Assembly (NCBI RefSeq): GCF_003428645.1
Contig: NZ_QVQH01000027.1
Location: forward strand, 1-64,000
Reading direction: 5' to 3'
Length of the DNA stretch: 64,000 nt
Source of the DNA: Geodermatophilus marinus
GTDB lineage: Bacteria > Actinomycetota > Actinomycetes > Mycobacteriales > Geodermatophilaceae
Below the pieces are notes generated by a model. That model did no database searches and had not been told where the DNA came from. It saw only the letters and a list, made by a program, of their open reading frames with translations. The first letter of the stretch is position 1; every line of letters starts with the position of its first letter. Of the stretch, positions 7,459 to 18,192 are shown piece after piece. The translations under genes were made by a program, and so were the position numbers.

Positions 7459-9105
7459 TCACCGGGTCCCGGGGGCGCGCAGCACCAGCTCGACGTTGCG
7501 GTCGGTCGGGCGCCCGGACAGCCCCGCGTCCAGCCCCGACCACGGCACGTTGGCCGCCAGCTCGCGGTGCAGCGACGCCAGCCCGAGCGGTCCGCGCGCG
7601 GCCGGCTCGAACGGGCCGGGCGGGCGTGCCGGGCTGTCGTGGTCGACCATCGTGCAGACCAGCGAGAGCGTCCCGTCCCCGTTGTCGAGCAGCTCGACCA
7701 GCCGGGCCTGACCGGGCCAGTCGACGACCGCGCAGGTGGTGACCTCCCAGAAGCCGCCGCCGGGCTCCCCCGGCGCCGGCCAGGGCCGCACCTCGCTGAC
7801 GTGGGTGTGCCCGTTGAGCCACAGGACGACGTTGGGGTGGCGGTGCAGCACCGCCCGCAGCTCCGCGCCGCCTGCGGCCCCGGCCTCCGCCCCCGGGCGC
7901 AGGGGGTCCTCCCGGGCCAGGGTCGAGGACCCGTGGTGGGAGGTGAGCACCACCAGCCGGTCCTCGTTCCCGGTGCGCACGAGGGTGCCGTCGGGCGCCC
8001 GGTACGCCGAGGAGACCTCCCGCAGCCGCTCCTCCAGCCAGCGGACCTGGAGGGCGTCCAGCGAGCCGTCCCCGCCCCCGGTGACCCGGGTGGTGTCCAG
8101 GCAGATCACCCGGATGCCGGGCAGCCCGTCCCAGGCGTAGTACGCGGTCCCGTCGCGCAGGTTGGCCGCGGTGAAACCGTGCCCGGCCGGCTCGCCGCCG
8201 TCGGCCAGGTGCGCGGCCACGAACTCGCGGCGGCCGATGAACCGCCGCCCGGCCAGCGCGGCGACCGAGCGCGCCCCGGCCGTGGTGAACGCCTCCGAGG
8301 ACCGGGTGAACAGGGCCAGCGCGTCGTCCAGCTGCACGTCCGGACCCATCTCGACCGGCTTGCGGCCGGCCGGCAGCAGCTCGGCCAGCGCCGGCGTCGG
8401 GACCCCCACCCCGGCGACCAGCGCCTCGTGGTTGCCGTGGCACCCCAGCCACGGCAGCCGCAGCCCCTCGGCGACGAACGGGGCGAAGGCCGCGGCCAGC
8501 AGGCCGGGGCGGTGGGGGAAGCCGTAGCGGGCGCGGAACAGGTCGGGCTCGCCGCCGCCGTCGGGCCGCCAGAACAGGTCGTGCGGCCAGCCCACCGCCT
8601 GCACGCCGTCGTAGGCGGTGAGCCCGGCGCCCGGGGAGACGGGGCCGCCGCCGAGCACCTCGAGCAGCAGGGTGAGCTCGTTCCACTGCGCGTTGTCGAT
8701 GGCGTCCCCGGTGGTGAGCACCACCTGGACCGGGTGGCCGGTCGCGGGCCCGCCGCCGACCCGGTTGAGGGTGCGCACGAGCGCCTCGACCGCGTGCGCG
8801 GTGATCGCCTCCTGCGGCCGGTGCATCGGCACGAGGGCGCGCATGCGGGGGTCGGCGAAGTGCCCGTGGAAGTACTCGAACCGGGCCGGTGAGCAGACGT
8901 CGGCCAGCTGCAGGTCGGTCACGTGCGCCATGCAGGCGCGGGCCCGGCGGCCGGTCCGCGGCGCCGTCCAGGTGGGGCCGACGAGGTCCCGGCGGGTCAG
9001 GTGCGGCTCGCCGGGGTGCCAGTCGAGCGCGCGGTAGTCGGCGTCGCGGCCCCGGCGCAGCACGGGTCCGGCGCCGAGCACCCGGTCGAGGGTCGTCCCG
9101 CTCAC
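7459..9105 (-). CDS. metallophosphoesterase (TIGR03767-like)
   Basis: This protein of about 548 residues is a calcineurin-like phosphoesterase: AHVTDLQLADV (degenerate DxH), LTTGDAIDNAQ (GDxxD), GCHGNHEAL (GNHE), LTSHHGSS and WLNGHTHVSEV (GHxH) appear in order. It should be a two-metal hydrolase of a phosphoester; TIGR03767 members are actinobacterial proteins of unknown substrate. No clear signal peptide is seen. GTG 9105 is chosen because it lies directly after the upstream stop; GTG/ATG codons at 9144 and 9132 would overlap the neighbour instead. Confidence 0.75.
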   Translation of the reverse strand: MSGTTLDRVLGAGPVLRRGRDADYRALDWHPGEPHLTRRDLVGPTWTAPRTGRRARACMAHVTDLQLADVCSPARFEYFHGHFADPRMRALVPMHRPQEAITAHAVEALVRTLNRVGGGPATGHPVQVVLTTGDAIDNAQWNELTLLLEVLGGGPVSPGAGLTAYDGVQAVGWPHDLFWRPDGGGEPDLFRARYGFPHRPGLLAAAFAPFVAEGLRLPWLGCHGNHEALVAGVGVPTPALAELLPAGRKPVEMGPDVQLDDALALFTRSSEAFTTAGARSVAALAGRRFIGRREFVAAHLADGGEPAGHGFTAANLRDGTAYYAWDGLPGIRVICLDTTRVTGGGDGSLDALQVRWLEERLREVSSAYRAPDGTLVRTGNEDRLVVLTSHHGSSTLAREDPLRPGAEAGAAGGAELRAVLHRHPNVVLWLNGHTHVSEVRPWPAPGEPGGGFWEVTTCAVVDWPGQARLVELLDNGDGTLSLVCTMVDHDSPARPPGPFEPAARGPLGLASLHRELAANVPWSGLDAGLSGRPTDRNVELVLRAPGTR

Positions 9106-9109
9106 GGCG

Positions 9110-10267
9110 TCAGCGGGGGCCGTGGGCGGCATCGTGGACGGCATCGAGCGCGGCGGCGAGGTCGGCGACGAGGTCGGCGGTGTCCTCGATGCCGCAGGAC
9201 AGGCGGACGAACCCGGGCGGCACGGCGTCCCCGCCCCACTGCGCCCGCCGGTCGAGGGTGCTGTGCACGCCGCCGAAGCTGGTCGCCGCCGTCCACAGCC
9301 GGCTGGCGGCCAGCAGCCGGCCGACCGCGGCCTCGTCGGCGAGCTCGGCGGAGACCACCCCGTTGGGCCGCAGCATCTGGCGGGCGGCCAGGGCGGACGA
9401 GGGGTCGCCGGGCCGCCACGGCCACCGGACGCCGGTCACCGCCGGGTGCTGCGCCAGCAGGTCGGCGACCGCCGCGGCGGTCTGCGCCTGGCGGGCCAGC
9501 CGCAGGTCCAGGGTGCTCATCGAGCGGTGGCCGAGCCACGCCTCGAACGGGCCGGGCGTGCCACCGGTGCGGTCCCGGAAGCCCTTGAGCCGGGCGTGCA
9601 GGGCCTCGTCGGTGGTGCTCACGTGGCCGAGCAGCAGGTCCGAGTGGCCGGTCAGGGCCTTCGTGTCGCTGGCCACCGTGATGTCGGCGCCCAGCGCCAG
9701 CGGCCGCTGCCCCAGCGGGGTCGCGGTGGTGTTGTCGACGGCCAGCACCGCGCCGGCGGCGCGGGTGGCGGCGGCGACCGCGGCGATGTCGCAGACGTCC
9801 AGCAGCGGGTTGCTCGGGGTCTCCAGCAGCACGAGGGCAGCGCCCTCGAGGTCGCCGCGGGCGGCCACCGCGCCGATCTCGGGCGTCGCGACGAGGTCGA
9901 CCCGCAGGCCGAGGCGCTCGAGGTCGTCGCGGGCGAGCAGGCGGGTGGCGTAGTAGCCGTCCGACGGCAGGACGACGCGGTCGCCGGCGCGGACGGCGGC
10001 CAGCAGCACCGCGCTGATCGCGGCCATGCCGGTGGCGAAGGACAGGCAGCGGCCGCCGTCGAGCTCGCCCACGGCCGCCTCGAAGGCCCGCAGGGTCGGG
10101 TGCTCGGTGCGGGCGTAGGAGTCGGCGCCCCCGGCCCGCGGCGGGGCGTCGGCGAGGTGGAAGGGCGCGGCGAACACCGGGGACGGGCGCAGCGGCGCAC
10201 CGGCCACGGGGTCGGGCTCCCCCGCGCGCACCGACCGGGTGCCGTCCCCCCGGCCCGGGTCGGTCAC
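9110..10267 (-). CDS. cystathionine gamma-lyase/synthase-type PLP enzyme
   Basis: This 385-residue fold-type I PLP enzyme belongs to the Cys/Met metabolism family. Landmarks are YARTEHPTLRAFEAAVGELDGG, the FATGMAAISAVLL phosphate-binding region, LETPSNPLLDVCDI, the AVDNTTATP aspartate region and the PLP lysine in SDTKALTGHSD. It probably cleaves or forms cystathionine in transsulfuration; lyase and synthase cannot be separated by eye. The gene starts at GTG 10267 and runs toward the phosphoesterase with only 4 bases between them. gpsA ends 39 bases upstream on the same strand. Confidence 0.82.
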   Translation of the reverse strand: MTDPGRGDGTRSVRAGEPDPVAGAPLRPSPVFAAPFHLADAPPRAGGADSYARTEHPTLRAFEAAVGELDGGRCLSFATGMAAISAVLLAAVRAGDRVVLPSDGYYATRLLARDDLERLGLRVDLVATPEIGAVAARGDLEGAALVLLETPSNPLLDVCDIAAVAAATRAAGAVLAVDNTTATPLGQRPLALGADITVASDTKALTGHSDLLLGHVSTTDEALHARLKGFRDRTGGTPGPFEAWLGHRSMSTLDLRLARQAQTAAAVADLLAQHPAVTGVRWPWRPGDPSSALAARQMLRPNGVVSAELADEAAVGRLLAASRLWTAATSFGGVHSTLDRRAQWGGDAVPPGFVRLSCGIEDTADLVADLAAALDAVHDAAHGPR

Positions 10268-10306
10268 CGCGGCCGCGCCAGGTCTCGCGTCCTCACTCCG
10301 GCTCCC

Positions 10307-11302
10307 TCACTCGGGCTTGGCTTCCCGGGACATGATCTCCTTGACCATCTGGGCGGCCGTCGCGCCGTCGTGGCAGACCCGGACGACGGCCTCGGTGAGC
10401 GGCATGTCGACCCCGTGCGCGCGGGCCAGGTCCAGCACCGGGCGGCAGCTCTTGACCCCCTCGGCGGTCTGCCGGGTGGTGGCCTGCACCTCCTCCAGCG
10501 ACATCCCGCGGCCCAGCCGCTCCCCGAAGGTGCGGTTGCGCGACAGCGGTGAGCTGCACGTGGCCACCAGGTCGCCCAGCCCGGCCAGCCCGGCGAACGT
10601 GGTCAGCTCCGCGCCCATGGCCAGCCCCAGCCGGGCGGTCTCGGCCAGCCCCCGGGTGATCAGCGAGGCGCGGGTGTTGTCACCGAAGCCCAGGCCCTCG
10701 GCCATGCCGGAGGCCAGCGCGATGACGTTCTTGACCGCGCCGCCGAGCTCGCAGCCGACCAGGTCCGGGTTGGTGTAGGGCCGGAAGTAGGGCGTGTGGC
10801 AGGCGGCCTGCACCTGCGCGGCCCGCGCCGCGTCGGCGCAGGCCACGACGGTGGCCGCGGGCTGCTCCTCGGCGATCTCCCGGGCCAGGTTCGGCCCGGA
10901 CAGGGTCGCCACCCGGTCCGGGCCGGCGCCGGTGACCTCGGCGATCACCTCGCTCATCCGCTTGGTGGTGCCCAGCTCGATGCCCTTCATCAGCGACAGC
11001 AGCACCGCGCCGGGGGGCAGCAGCGGCGTCCAGGCGGTCAGGTTGGCGCGCAGCGACTGCGAGGGGACGGCCAGCACCACGACCTCGGCGCCGTCCAGGG
11101 CCTCGGCGGGGTCGCAGGTGGCGCGCAGCCGGCCGGGCAGCCGGATGCCGGGCAGGTAGTCGGGGTTCTCGCCCCGCTCGGTGATCGCCGCGGCCAGCTC
11201 CGGCCGCCGGGCGTGCAGCACCACCTCGGAGCCGGCGTCGGCCAGCACCTTGGCGAACGTCGTCCCCCAGGACCCGGCGCCGAGCACCGCCGCCCGGGTC
11301 AC
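10307..11302 (-). CDS. gpsA: glycerol-3-phosphate dehydrogenase [NAD(P)+]
   Basis: GpsA reduces dihydroxyacetone phosphate to sn-glycerol-3-phosphate for phospholipid synthesis. The 331-residue protein starts [19 protein letters not shown] (Rossmann GxGxxG), then [28 protein letters not shown], the catalytic lysine in [15 protein letters not shown], and [25 protein letters not shown] 11302 overlaps the stop of the upstream acyltransferase gene in a GTGA quartet. That pairing is logical: GpsA makes the acceptor and a PlsC-type enzyme acylates it. Confidence 0.95.
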   Translation of the reverse strand: MTRAAVLGAGSWGTTFAKVLADAGSEVVLHARRPELAAAITERGENPDYLPGIRLPGRLRATCDPAEALDGAEVVVLAVPSQSLRANLTAWTPLLPPGAVLLSLMKGIELGTTKRMSEVIAEVTGAGPDRVATLSGPNLAREIAEEQPAATVVACADAARAAQVQAACHTPYFRPYTNPDLVGCELGGAVKNVIALASGMAEGLGFGDNTRASLITRGLAETARLGLAMGAELTTFAGLAGLGDLVATCSSPLSRNRTFGERLGRGMSLEEVQATTRQTAEGVKSCRPVLDLARAHGVDMPLTEAVVRVCHDGATAAQMVKEIMSREAKPE

Positions 11303-12102
11303 GCGACGTCCCCGGGCAGGTCCCCCGGCAGGGCGCGGCCGGGGCGGCGGGTGAAGGCCGCCGGGGCCGGCTCGTCGCGCAGCTCGGCGAGCTGGTCGCG
11401 CACCTGCACCATCATCCGGTCGGTCACCGCGCGCAGCAGGTCCCCCGTCAGCGGGCGACCGGCCCGCACCTCGGCGCGGAGGTCGGCGAGGTCCAGCGGC
11501 TCGCCGACGAGGTAGTCCACGGGCGTGCGCAACCGCAGGTGCAGCCGCTTGGTGTGGTAGTCGTGCAGCCGCTGCGGGCCCCACTGGGCCACGGGCAGGA
11601 CGACGGCGTCGCTGGTCAGCGCCAGCCGGGCGACCCCGGTGCGGGCCTCCATCGGCCACCAGTCGGGGTCCCGGGTGACCGAGCCCTCCGGGTAGATGAC
11701 CACGACGTTGCCGGCCTCGAGGTCGGCGCGGGCGGCCTCGAGCGACCCCCGGGCCTCGGCGGTCCCCCGCGCGACCGGGATCTGCCCGGCGGCGCGCAGG
11801 ATGCGCCCGGCCGTCCCGCGGAACACCGATGCCTTGGCGAGGAAGTGCGGGACCCGGCCGGCGTCCCAGACCAGCCGCGCGCAGGAGAGCGGGTCGAGGA
11901 CCGACACGTGGTTGGCCACGACGATCACCGGCCCGGTGCGCGGGAAGCGCTCGCCGTGCCGGGGACGCAGCCGGAACAGCAGCACGGTCACCGGGTAGAC
12001 GACGAGGACGCACAGCCACAGCGCCGGCGGCAGGGGCCGCCGGGTCCGCCACCGGTTCGGCGGCCGCCCACCCCGTGCGACCGGGGGTCGTCCCTGGCTC
12101 AC
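11299..12102 (-). CDS. 1-acyl-sn-glycerol-3-phosphate acyltransferase family protein (PlsC-like)
   Basis: The protein has 267 residues, with an N-terminal membrane segment ([19 protein letters not shown]) and the acyltransferase motifs NHVSVLD (NHxxxxD type), [12 protein letters not shown] and [10 protein letters not shown] (EGS/T). It should acylate lysophosphatidate or another glycerol phosphate at the membrane. GTG 12102 is chosen because GAGGAGG stands just upstream; a longer ORF reaches ATG 12171. It is coupled to gpsA by a 4-base overlap. The divergent gap to cofC (12103-12251) holds the promoters of both directions. Confidence 0.87.
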   Translation of the reverse strand: MSQGRPPVARGGRPPNRWRTRRPLPPALWLCVLVVYPVTVLLFRLRPRHGERFPRTGPVIVVANHVSVLDPLSCARLVWDAGRVPHFLAKASVFRGTAGRILRAAGQIPVARGTAEARGSLEAARADLEAGNVVVIYPEGSVTRDPDWWPMEARTGVARLALTSDAVVLPVAQWGPQRLHDYHTKRLHLRLRTPVDYLVGEPLDLADLRAEVRAGRPLTGDLLRAVTDRMMVQVRDQLAELRDEPAPAAFTRRPGRALPGDLPGDVA

Positions 12103-12251
12103 CGGTACCTCCTCGCCCACGCGGGCCCGTCCCGGGTGCGGCACCGGGCCCCTCGACATCGCGCCCATCATTGGGCCTCACCCGGCCCCGGCGCTGCACC
12201 GGGTCCCCCGCGGCCCACCGCCCCGGGAACCGGTGTGCTCACATTGTGGCC

Positions 12252-12917
12252 GTGGTCGAGTGGTCGGTCGTCGTCCCGGCGAAGCGGCTGGCGCGCGCCA
12301 AGACGCGGCTGTCCCCGCTCACCGACGCCCTGGGCGACCGGCCCGGGCGTGCGCACGCCGACGTCGTCCTCGCCCTGCTCGCCGACACCGTCGCCGCGGC
12401 GCTGGCCGCGACCGCCGTGGGTGCGGTCCTGGTCGTGACCGACGACCCCGCCGCGGCCGACGTCGTCACCCGGCTCGGGGCCCGAACGGTGCCCGACGAG
12501 CCCGACGCCGGCCTCAACCCGGCGCTGGCGCACGGGGCGCGCGCCAGCGGGGCGCGCGCGGTGGCGGCCCTGTCCTCCGACCTGCCCGCGCTGCGCGCGG
12601 CCGAGCTCACCGCCGCGCTGGCCGCGGCCGGGTCGGCGCCGCGCTGCTTCGTCGCCGACGCGCCGGGCACGGGGACGACGCTGCTCACCGCCCGGGACGC
12701 GCCGCTGTCGCCCGCCTTCGGGCGGGACTCGGCCGCCCGGCACCGGGCCGGCGGCGCGCGGGAGCTGACCGGGGCCTGGCCGGGGCTGGCGCGCGACGTC
12801 GACACCCCCGCCGACCTCGAGCAGGCCCTGGCCCTCGGCGTCGGGCGGCACACCGCCGCGCTGCTGGGCGGCGCCGACCTGGACCGATCCGCGCAGAGGC
12901 TGCTGCCGTTCACCTGA
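12252..12917 (+). CDS. cofC: F420 pathway guanylyltransferase (CofC/FbiD family)
   Basis: The enzyme transfers GMP to phospholactate or, as shown for mycobacterial FbiD, to phosphoenolpyruvate, giving the precursor of cofactor F420. The 221-residue sequence has WSVVVPAKRLARAKTRLSP (nucleotide-binding PxKxxxxAKTRL), VVTDDPAAADV, GLNPALAHGA and ALSSDLPALRAAEL, as in FbiD. Start choice: CACATT sits 6 bases before GTG 12252, matching the leaderless spacing of the next gene; GTG 12246 would add two residues. It is followed by ppk1, the same neighbour as in M. tuberculosis. Confidence 0.85.
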   Translation: MVEWSVVVPAKRLARAKTRLSPLTDALGDRPGRAHADVVLALLADTVAAALAATAVGAVLVVTDDPAAADVVTRLGARTVPDEPDAGLNPALAHGARASGARAVAALSSDLPALRAAELTAALAAAGSAPRCFVADAPGTGTTLLTARDAPLSPAFGRDSAARHRAGGARELTGAWPGLARDVDTPADLEQALALGVGRHTAALLGGADLDRSAQRLLPFT

Positions 12918-12935
12918 CTGCGGCACGATGACCCC

Positions 12936-14990
12936 GTGCCTCCCGCCCGCCCGGCCCCGGCCGACCGCTTCATCAACCGCGAGCTGTCCTGGCTCGACTT
13001 CAACGCGCGGGTCCTGGAGCTCGCCGAGGACGAGTCGCTGCCCCTGCTCGAGCGGGTGAAGTTCCTCGCCATCTTCGCCAGCAACCTCGACGAGTTCTTC
13101 ATGGTGCGCATCGCGGGGCTCAAGCGCCGGCACAGCACCGGGCTGACCGTCCGCTCCCCCGACGGGCTCACCATCCGGGAGCAGCTGGCCCGGGTCACCG
13201 AGCGGACCCGCGAGCTGGTGCACCGGCACTCCGACGCCTTCACCAAGGACATCACCCCGCGGCTGGAGGAGGCCGGGATCCGGATCGTCCACTGGGACGA
13301 GCTGGCCGACACCGAGGCCAAGCGGCTGCGCGAGTACTTCCGCGACCAGGTCTTCCCCGTGCTGACCCCGCTGGCGGTGGACCCGGCCCACCCGTTCCCC
13401 TACATCAGCGGGCTGTCGCTGAACCTCGCCGTGTCGGTGCGCGACCCCGACACCGGGGCGCCCCGGTTCGCCCGCCTCAAGGTGCCCAACAACGTGCCCC
13501 GGTTCGTGCCCGTGGGCGCGCCGGACGACGAGGCGACCTTCCTGCCGCTCGAGGACCTCATCGCCGCGCACCTGCCGCAGCTGTTCCCGGGCCTCGACGT
13601 CATCGACCACCACCTCTTCCGGGTCACCCGCAACGCCGACCTGGAGGTCGAGGAGGACCGCGACGAGGACCTGCTGCAGGCGCTGGAGCGCGAGCTGGCC
13701 CGCCGCCGGTTCGGCCCGGCGGTGCGGCTGGAGGTCGCCGAGCCGATGGACCCGCAGATCCTCCAGGTGCTCATGTCGGAGCTGGAGGTGGACCCGGAGG
13801 ACGTCGTCCACGTGCCCGGGCTGCTCGACCTCGCGGCGCTGTGGCGCCTGTACGACCTCGACCGCCCGGAGCTCAAGGACGAGCCGTTCGTGCCGGCCAC
13901 GCACCCCCGGCTCTCGGAGGGCGAGACCCCCATGAGCGTCTTCGCCACCCTGCACGACGGGGACGTGCTGGTGCACCACCCCTACCACTCGTTCGCCACG
14001 AGCGTGCAGCGGTTCATCGAGCAGGCCGCCGCGGACCCGAACGTGCTGGCCATCAAGCAGACGCTCTACCGGACCTCCGGTGACTCCCCGATCGTCAACG
14101 CGCTCGTCGAGGCGGCCGAGGCCGGCAAGCAGGTCGTCGTCCTCGTCGAGGTCAAGGCGCGCTTCGACGAGGAGGCCAACATCAGCTGGGCACGCGAGCT
14201 GGAGAGGGCCGGCTGCCACGTGGTCTACGGCCTGGTGGGCCTCAAGACGCACTGCAAGACCGCGCTGGTCGTGCGCCGCGAGGGCGGGGTCATCCGCCGG
14301 TACTGCCACATCGGCACCGGCAACTACAACCCGAAGACCGCGCGCATCTACGAGGACCTCGGCATCCTCACCGCCGACCCCCGCGTGGGCGCCGACCTCA
14401 CCGACCTGTTCAACACCCTGACCGGCTACTCGCGGCAGACCACCTACCGCACCCTCATGGTGGCCCCGCACGGCATCCGCCAGGGGCTGGTGGAGCGGAT
14501 CCGCCGCGAGGCGCGCAACGCCAGGGAGGGCCGGCCCGCCGGCATCCGGGTCAAGGTGAACTCGCTCGTCGACGAGGAGGTCATCGACGCGCTCTACGAG
14601 GCCTCGGCGGCCGGCGTCCCGGTCGAGCTGCTCATCCGCGGCATCTGCGCGCTGCGCCCCGGCGTCCCCGGCCTGTCCGAGAACGTGCGGGTGCGCTCGA
14701 TCGTCGGCCGCTACCTCGAGCACTCCCGGGTCATCCACTTCGCGGCCGGCGGCGAGGGCGAGTGGTGGCTGGGCAGCGCGGACCTCATGCACCGCAACCT
14801 GGACCGCCGCGTCGAGGTCCTGCTGCGGGTCGGCGACGAGTCGGCCCGGGCCCAGCTCGAGCAGGTCTTCGACGCCGCGATGGCCGACGGGGTCCGCTGC
14901 TGGGAGCTCGGCGGTGACGGCACCTGGCGGCGCACCGGCGAGCGGGACTACCAGGCCGCGCTGATCGCGGCGGTCGAGCATGCCGGCTGA
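12936..14990 (+). CDS. ppk1: polyphosphate kinase 1
   Basis: PPK1 reversibly polymerises the gamma-phosphate of ATP into inorganic polyphosphate. The 684-residue protein has the N-terminal [21 protein letters not shown] and [18 protein letters not shown], the head domain, and phospholipase-D-like C-terminal domains with [28 protein letters not shown] (active-site His) and [24 protein letters not shown] 12936 lacks a Shine-Dalgarno; CACGAT lies 6 bases before it. The mutT1 gene starts inside its 3' end. Its position between fbiD and mutT1 copies the mycobacterial order. Confidence 0.96.
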   Translation: MPPARPAPADRFINRELSWLDFNARVLELAEDESLPLLERVKFLAIFASNLDEFFMVRIAGLKRRHSTGLTVRSPDGLTIREQLARVTERTRELVHRHSDAFTKDITPRLEEAGIRIVHWDELADTEAKRLREYFRDQVFPVLTPLAVDPAHPFPYISGLSLNLAVSVRDPDTGAPRFARLKVPNNVPRFVPVGAPDDEATFLPLEDLIAAHLPQLFPGLDVIDHHLFRVTRNADLEVEEDRDEDLLQALERELARRRFGPAVRLEVAEPMDPQILQVLMSELEVDPEDVVHVPGLLDLAALWRLYDLDRPELKDEPFVPATHPRLSEGETPMSVFATLHDGDVLVHHPYHSFATSVQRFIEQAAADPNVLAIKQTLYRTSGDSPIVNALVEAAEAGKQVVVLVEVKARFDEEANISWARELERAGCHVVYGLVGLKTHCKTALVVRREGGVIRRYCHIGTGNYNPKTARIYEDLGILTADPRVGADLTDLFNTLTGYSRQTTYRTLMVAPHGIRQGLVERIRREARNAREGRPAGIRVKVNSLVDEEVIDALYEASAAGVPVELLIRGICALRPGVPGLSENVRVRSIVGRYLEHSRVIHFAAGGEGEWWLGSADLMHRNLDRRVEVLLRVGDESARAQLEQVFDAAMADGVRCWELGGDGTWRRTGERDYQAALIAAVEHAG

Positions 14991-15936
14991 GGGCCCGGCC
15001 GGGACCCGTCCCGACCCCGAGGCCCTCGTCCGGGCCGGCGGGGGTGCGGTGTGGCGTCCCGGCCCCGACGGGGTCCTGGAGACGGTGCTCGTGCACCGGC
15101 CGCGGTACGACGACTGGTCGCTGCCCAAGGGCAAGCTGGAGGACGGCGAGCACCCCCTGGCCGCCGCCGTCCGGGAGGTCGCCGAGGAGACCGGGCTGGC
15201 GGTCGTGGCCGGGCGGCGCAGCGTGCGCACGGAGTACCCGGTCGAGGCGGGCACCAAGCGGGTCGACTACTGGCTCATGCGCTCCGCCGGCGGCGAGTTC
15301 ACCCCGTGCGACGAGGTCGACGCCCTGCGCTGGCTGCCGGTCGAGGAGGCCCGCGCGGCGGTCAGCCACGAGGCCGACCGCGCCGTGCTCGACGACCTGA
15401 CGCGCACCGACGTGCCGCGGGAGCCGGCCCTGGCGCTCGTGCGGCACGCCCACGCCGGCAGCCGCTCGGAGTGGGACGGCCCGGACGAGCTGCGCCCGCT
15501 GTCGACCAAGGGCCGGCGGCAGGCCCGAGAGCTCGCCGCGGCGCTGCCGCTGTTCGGGCCGCGGGAGCTGCTCAGCGCTCCGCGCACCCGCTGCCGGGAG
15601 ACCCTCGAGCCCCTCGCCGAGGCCCTGGGCCTGCCGGTGGGTGAGCTCCCCGAGCTGGGCGAGGAGGAGTTCGCCGCCGACCCGCCGACCGGGCTCGCGG
15701 TGGTCGACCGGCTGCTCGAGCCCCGCACCGACGGCGGGGTGACCGTGGTGTGCAGCCAGGGCGGGGCGATCCCGTCGGTGCTGGTCAGCCTGGGGGTCCG
15801 CTTCGCCGGCGTGGGCGGCGGGCTGTGGCCGCCGGCGGCGAAGGGCAGCACCTGGGTGCTCGGCGGCCGCCCGGGCGCGCTGTCGGCCGACTACTACCGC
15901 GACTTCGGCCCGGACGGCGAGAACCCCGCCCGCTGA
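14980..15936 (+). CDS. mutT1: MutT1-type Nudix hydrolase fused to histidine phosphatase
   Basis: This 318-residue two-domain protein carries a Nudix box (about residues 50-72, [20 protein letters not shown], with REVAEETG) in its N-terminal half. The C-terminal half is a histidine phosphatase beginning [11 protein letters not shown] (RHG-like motif as RHAH) with [16 protein letters not shown]. The mycobacterial homologue MutT1 sanitises 8-oxo-GTP and hydrolyses diadenosine polyphosphates; that role is assumed from domain order and from overlap with ppk1 (11 bases). Coupling to ppk1 ties nucleotide clean-up to polyphosphate metabolism. Confidence 0.88.
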   Translation: MPAEGPAGTRPDPEALVRAGGGAVWRPGPDGVLETVLVHRPRYDDWSLPKGKLEDGEHPLAAAVREVAEETGLAVVAGRRSVRTEYPVEAGTKRVDYWLMRSAGGEFTPCDEVDALRWLPVEEARAAVSHEADRAVLDDLTRTDVPREPALALVRHAHAGSRSEWDGPDELRPLSTKGRRQARELAAALPLFGPRELLSAPRTRCRETLEPLAEALGLPVGELPELGEEEFAADPPTGLAVVDRLLEPRTDGGVTVVCSQGGAIPSVLVSLGVRFAGVGGGLWPPAAKGSTWVLGGRPGALSADYYRDFGPDGENPAR

Positions 15937-16086
15937 AGGAGGACCCCGGGAAGGCCCCCGTCCTCCTCACCGCTCGCACGCTCGCGGCGAGCCTCCGGAC
16001 GGGGCCCTCGCCTCGCAGGCTCGGGGTGGGTCCCTGCGCAGGGGCCGCGTCGGTGCCGTCCCGGCGCGAGCGGCCCCGGCGAGGGC
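15937..16086. terminator. hairpin repeat between convergent mutT1 and leuD
   Basis: The gap holds a copy of the window's hairpin family at 15953-16006: GGCCCCCGTCCTCC on the left, GGACGGGGCC on the right and an inner CTCGC/GCGAG pairing. Further C/G-rich pairing follows to about 16040. It probably terminates both convergent genes. M. tuberculosis has hupB between leuD and mutT1; I see no coding sequence for it here. Confidence 0.5.
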
Positions 16087-16689
16087 TCAGCCGCGGGCGG
16101 GGAGCGCCGTGGGCAGCCAGGGCTCGCGGGTCGCCTCGTAGGCCTCGATGTCGGCCAGGTGCCGCTCGGTGAGGCCGACGTCGTCGAGCCCCTCGAGCAG
16201 CCGCCAGCGGGTGTAGTCGTCGATCTCGAACGGCACCGTCGTCGACCCGTACGCGACGGTCCGCGACCCGAGGTCGACCGTCACCTGCGTGGTGGGGTCG
16301 GCCTCGACCGCCTGCCACAGCGCCTCGACCTCGGGCTGCGGCAGGAGCACGGTGAGCAGCCCGGCCTTGGTCGAGTTGTTGCGGAAGATGTCGGCGAACC
16401 GCGAGCTGATGACGACGCGGAAGCCGCCGTCCATCAGCGCCCAGACGGCGTGCTCGCGGGAGGAGCCGGTGCCGAAGTCGGGCCCGGCGACCAGGATCGA
16501 GGCGCCCGCGTGCTCGGGGCGATTGAGCACGAAGTCCGGCTCGTTGGTCCGCCAGGCGACGAACAGGCCGTCCTCGAACCCGGTCCGGGTGATCCGCTTG
16601 AGGTACTCGGCCGGGATGATCTGGTCGGTGTCCACGTTGGTCCGCCGCAGCGGGGCCGCGGTACCGGTGTGGGTGGTGAAGGCGTCCAT
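16087..16689 (-). CDS. leuD: 3-isopropylmalate dehydratase small subunit
   Basis: LeuD pairs with LeuC to isomerise 2-isopropylmalate to 3-isopropylmalate, and citramalate likewise when CimA is used. The 200-residue sequence has [17 protein letters not shown] and [17 protein letters not shown], the aconitase swivel-domain signatures, then [12 protein letters not shown]. The gene follows leuC after 4 bases on the same strand, so the two are co-transcribed. Confidence 0.95.
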   Translation of the reverse strand: MDAFTTHTGTAAPLRRTNVDTDQIIPAEYLKRITRTGFEDGLFVAWRTNEPDFVLNRPEHAGASILVAGPDFGTGSSREHAVWALMDGGFRVVISSRFADIFRNNSTKAGLLTVLLPQPEVEALWQAVEADPTTQVTVDLGSRTVAYGSTTVPFEIDDYTRWRLLEGLDDVGLTERHLADIEAYEATREPWLPTALPARG

Positions 16690-16693
16690 CGGC

Positions 16694-18121
16694 TCAGACT
16701 CCAGCGCTGGTCAGGTCGGCGGTCTCGAGGTCGGCCGGGGCGGTCAGGCGGCCGGTCAGCGCGGTGGCCGCCGCGACGGCCGGGCTGACCAGGTGGGTGC
16801 GCCCGCCCTTGCCCTGCCGGCCCTGGAAGTTGCGGTTGCTCGTGGACGCCGAGCGCTCCCCGGGTCGGAGCTGGTCGGGGTTCATCCCCAGGCACATCGA
16901 GCAGCCCGCGCCGCGCCACTCGGCGCCGGCGTCGAGGAACACCCGGTCCAGGCCCTCGGCCTCGGCCTGCGACTTGACCGCGACCGACCCGGGGACGACG
17001 AGCATCCGGGTGCTCGGGTCGATCCGCTTCCCGCGCAGCAGTTCCGCGGCCACGCGCAGGTCCTCGATCCGGCCGTTGGTGCAGGAGCCCAGGAAGACCG
17101 TGTCGACCTCGATCTCGCGCAACGGGGTGCCCGGGGTCAGGCCCATGTAGGCCAGCGCGCCCTCGACGTCGCGGCGGTCGCCCTCGTCGGCGAAGTCGGC
17201 CGGGTCGGGCACCCGCCCGGAGATGGGCAGCCCCTGGCCCGGGTTGGTGCCCCAGGTGACGTAGGGGGCCAGCGACGCGGCGTCGATGCGCACCTCGCGG
17301 TCGAACACGGCGCCCTCGTCGGTGCGCAGCGTCCGCCAGTGCTCGACCGCGGCGTCCCAGTCGGCACCCTGCGGGGCGTGCGGCCGGCCGGCCAGGAAGG
17401 CGAAGGTGGTCTCGTCGGGGGCGATCAGCCCGGCCTTGGCGCCGGCCTCGATCGACATGTTGCAGATGGTCATCCGGGCCTCCATCGACAGCTTCTCGAT
17501 GGCGCTGCCGCGGTACTCGATGACGTGGCCCTGCCCGCCGCCGGTGCCGATCTGCGCGATGACGGCGAGGATGACGTCCTTCGCCGAGACGCCCGCGGGC
17601 AGCTCGCCGTCGACGGTGACCGCCATCTGCCGGGGCCGGTACTGCGGCAGGGTCTGCGTGGCCAGCACGTGCTCGACCTCGCTGGTGCCGATGCCGAAGG
17701 CCAGGGCGCCGAAGGCGCCGTGCGTGGAGGTGTGGCTGTCACCGCAGACGATCGTCATGCCCGGCTGGGTCAGCCCGAGCTGCGGGCCGATGACGTGCAC
17801 GATGCCCTGGTCGCGGTCGCCCATCGGGGCCAGCCGGACGCCGAACTCGGCGGCGTTGCGGCGCAGCGCCTCGACCTGCGCCCGGCTGACCGGGTCGGCG
17901 ATGGGCGCGAGGACGTCCAGCGTCGGGACGTTGTGGTCCTCGGTGGCCATGGTGAGGTCCGGGCGCCGCACCGTTCGGCCCGCGGCCCGCAGCCCGTCGA
18001 ACGCCTGCGGGCTGGTGACCTCGTGCACGAGGTGCAGGTCGATGAAGAGCAGGTCCGGCTCGCCCGCGGCGCTGCGCACCACGTGGGCGTCGTAGACCTT
18101 CTCCGCCAGGGTCTTCGGCAC
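16694..18121 (-). CDS. leuC: 3-isopropylmalate dehydratase large subunit
   Basis: The 475-residue LeuC carries the [4Fe-4S] cluster of isopropylmalate isomerase. Seen: [73 protein letters not shown] and [13 protein letters not shown], the last two giving the three cluster cysteines. GTG 18121 is chosen because AGGAGGGGG precedes it and the product then begins [15 protein letters not shown] as in the family; a GTG at 18154 would add eleven residues without a ribosome site. It is divergent from an IclR regulator likely to control it. Confidence 0.95.
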   Translation of the reverse strand: MPKTLAEKVYDAHVVRSAAGEPDLLFIDLHLVHEVTSPQAFDGLRAAGRTVRRPDLTMATEDHNVPTLDVLAPIADPVSRAQVEALRRNAAEFGVRLAPMGDRDQGIVHVIGPQLGLTQPGMTIVCGDSHTSTHGAFGALAFGIGTSEVEHVLATQTLPQYRPRQMAVTVDGELPAGVSAKDVILAVIAQIGTGGGQGHVIEYRGSAIEKLSMEARMTICNMSIEAGAKAGLIAPDETTFAFLAGRPHAPQGADWDAAVEHWRTLRTDEGAVFDREVRIDAASLAPYVTWGTNPGQGLPISGRVPDPADFADEGDRRDVEGALAYMGLTPGTPLREIEVDTVFLGSCTNGRIEDLRVAAELLRGKRIDPSTRMLVVPGSVAVKSQAEAEGLDRVFLDAGAEWRGAGCSMCLGMNPDQLRPGERSASTSNRNFQGRQGKGGRTHLVSPAVAAATALTGRLTAPADLETADLTSAGV

Positions 18122-18181
18122 GAGGGCCCCCTCCTGGGTCGTCGTCGCGCCCACCGGCTGGTCTTCTCAGACAGTGGGATG

Positions 18182-18192
18182 CAAGTATTGCT
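18182..18192. promoter_or_regulatory. candidate operator in the leuC-IclR divergent gap
   Basis: GCAA-GTA-TTGC at about 18181-18191 is an 11-base palindrome in the 73-base gap between leuC and the regulator gene. TGGGA repeats flank it on both sides. IclR proteins next to leuCD in Streptomyces (NdgR) and Corynebacterium (LtbR) bind this gap, so this is the likely autoregulatory and leuCD operator. AAGTAT (18183-18188) could be the -10 of a leaderless IclR transcript. Confidence 0.4.

Noticed and set aside
12168-15257. Minus-strand open frame of 1029 codons opposite cofC and ppk1
   Set aside because: It mirrors ppk1, which has all catalytic motifs on the plus strand.
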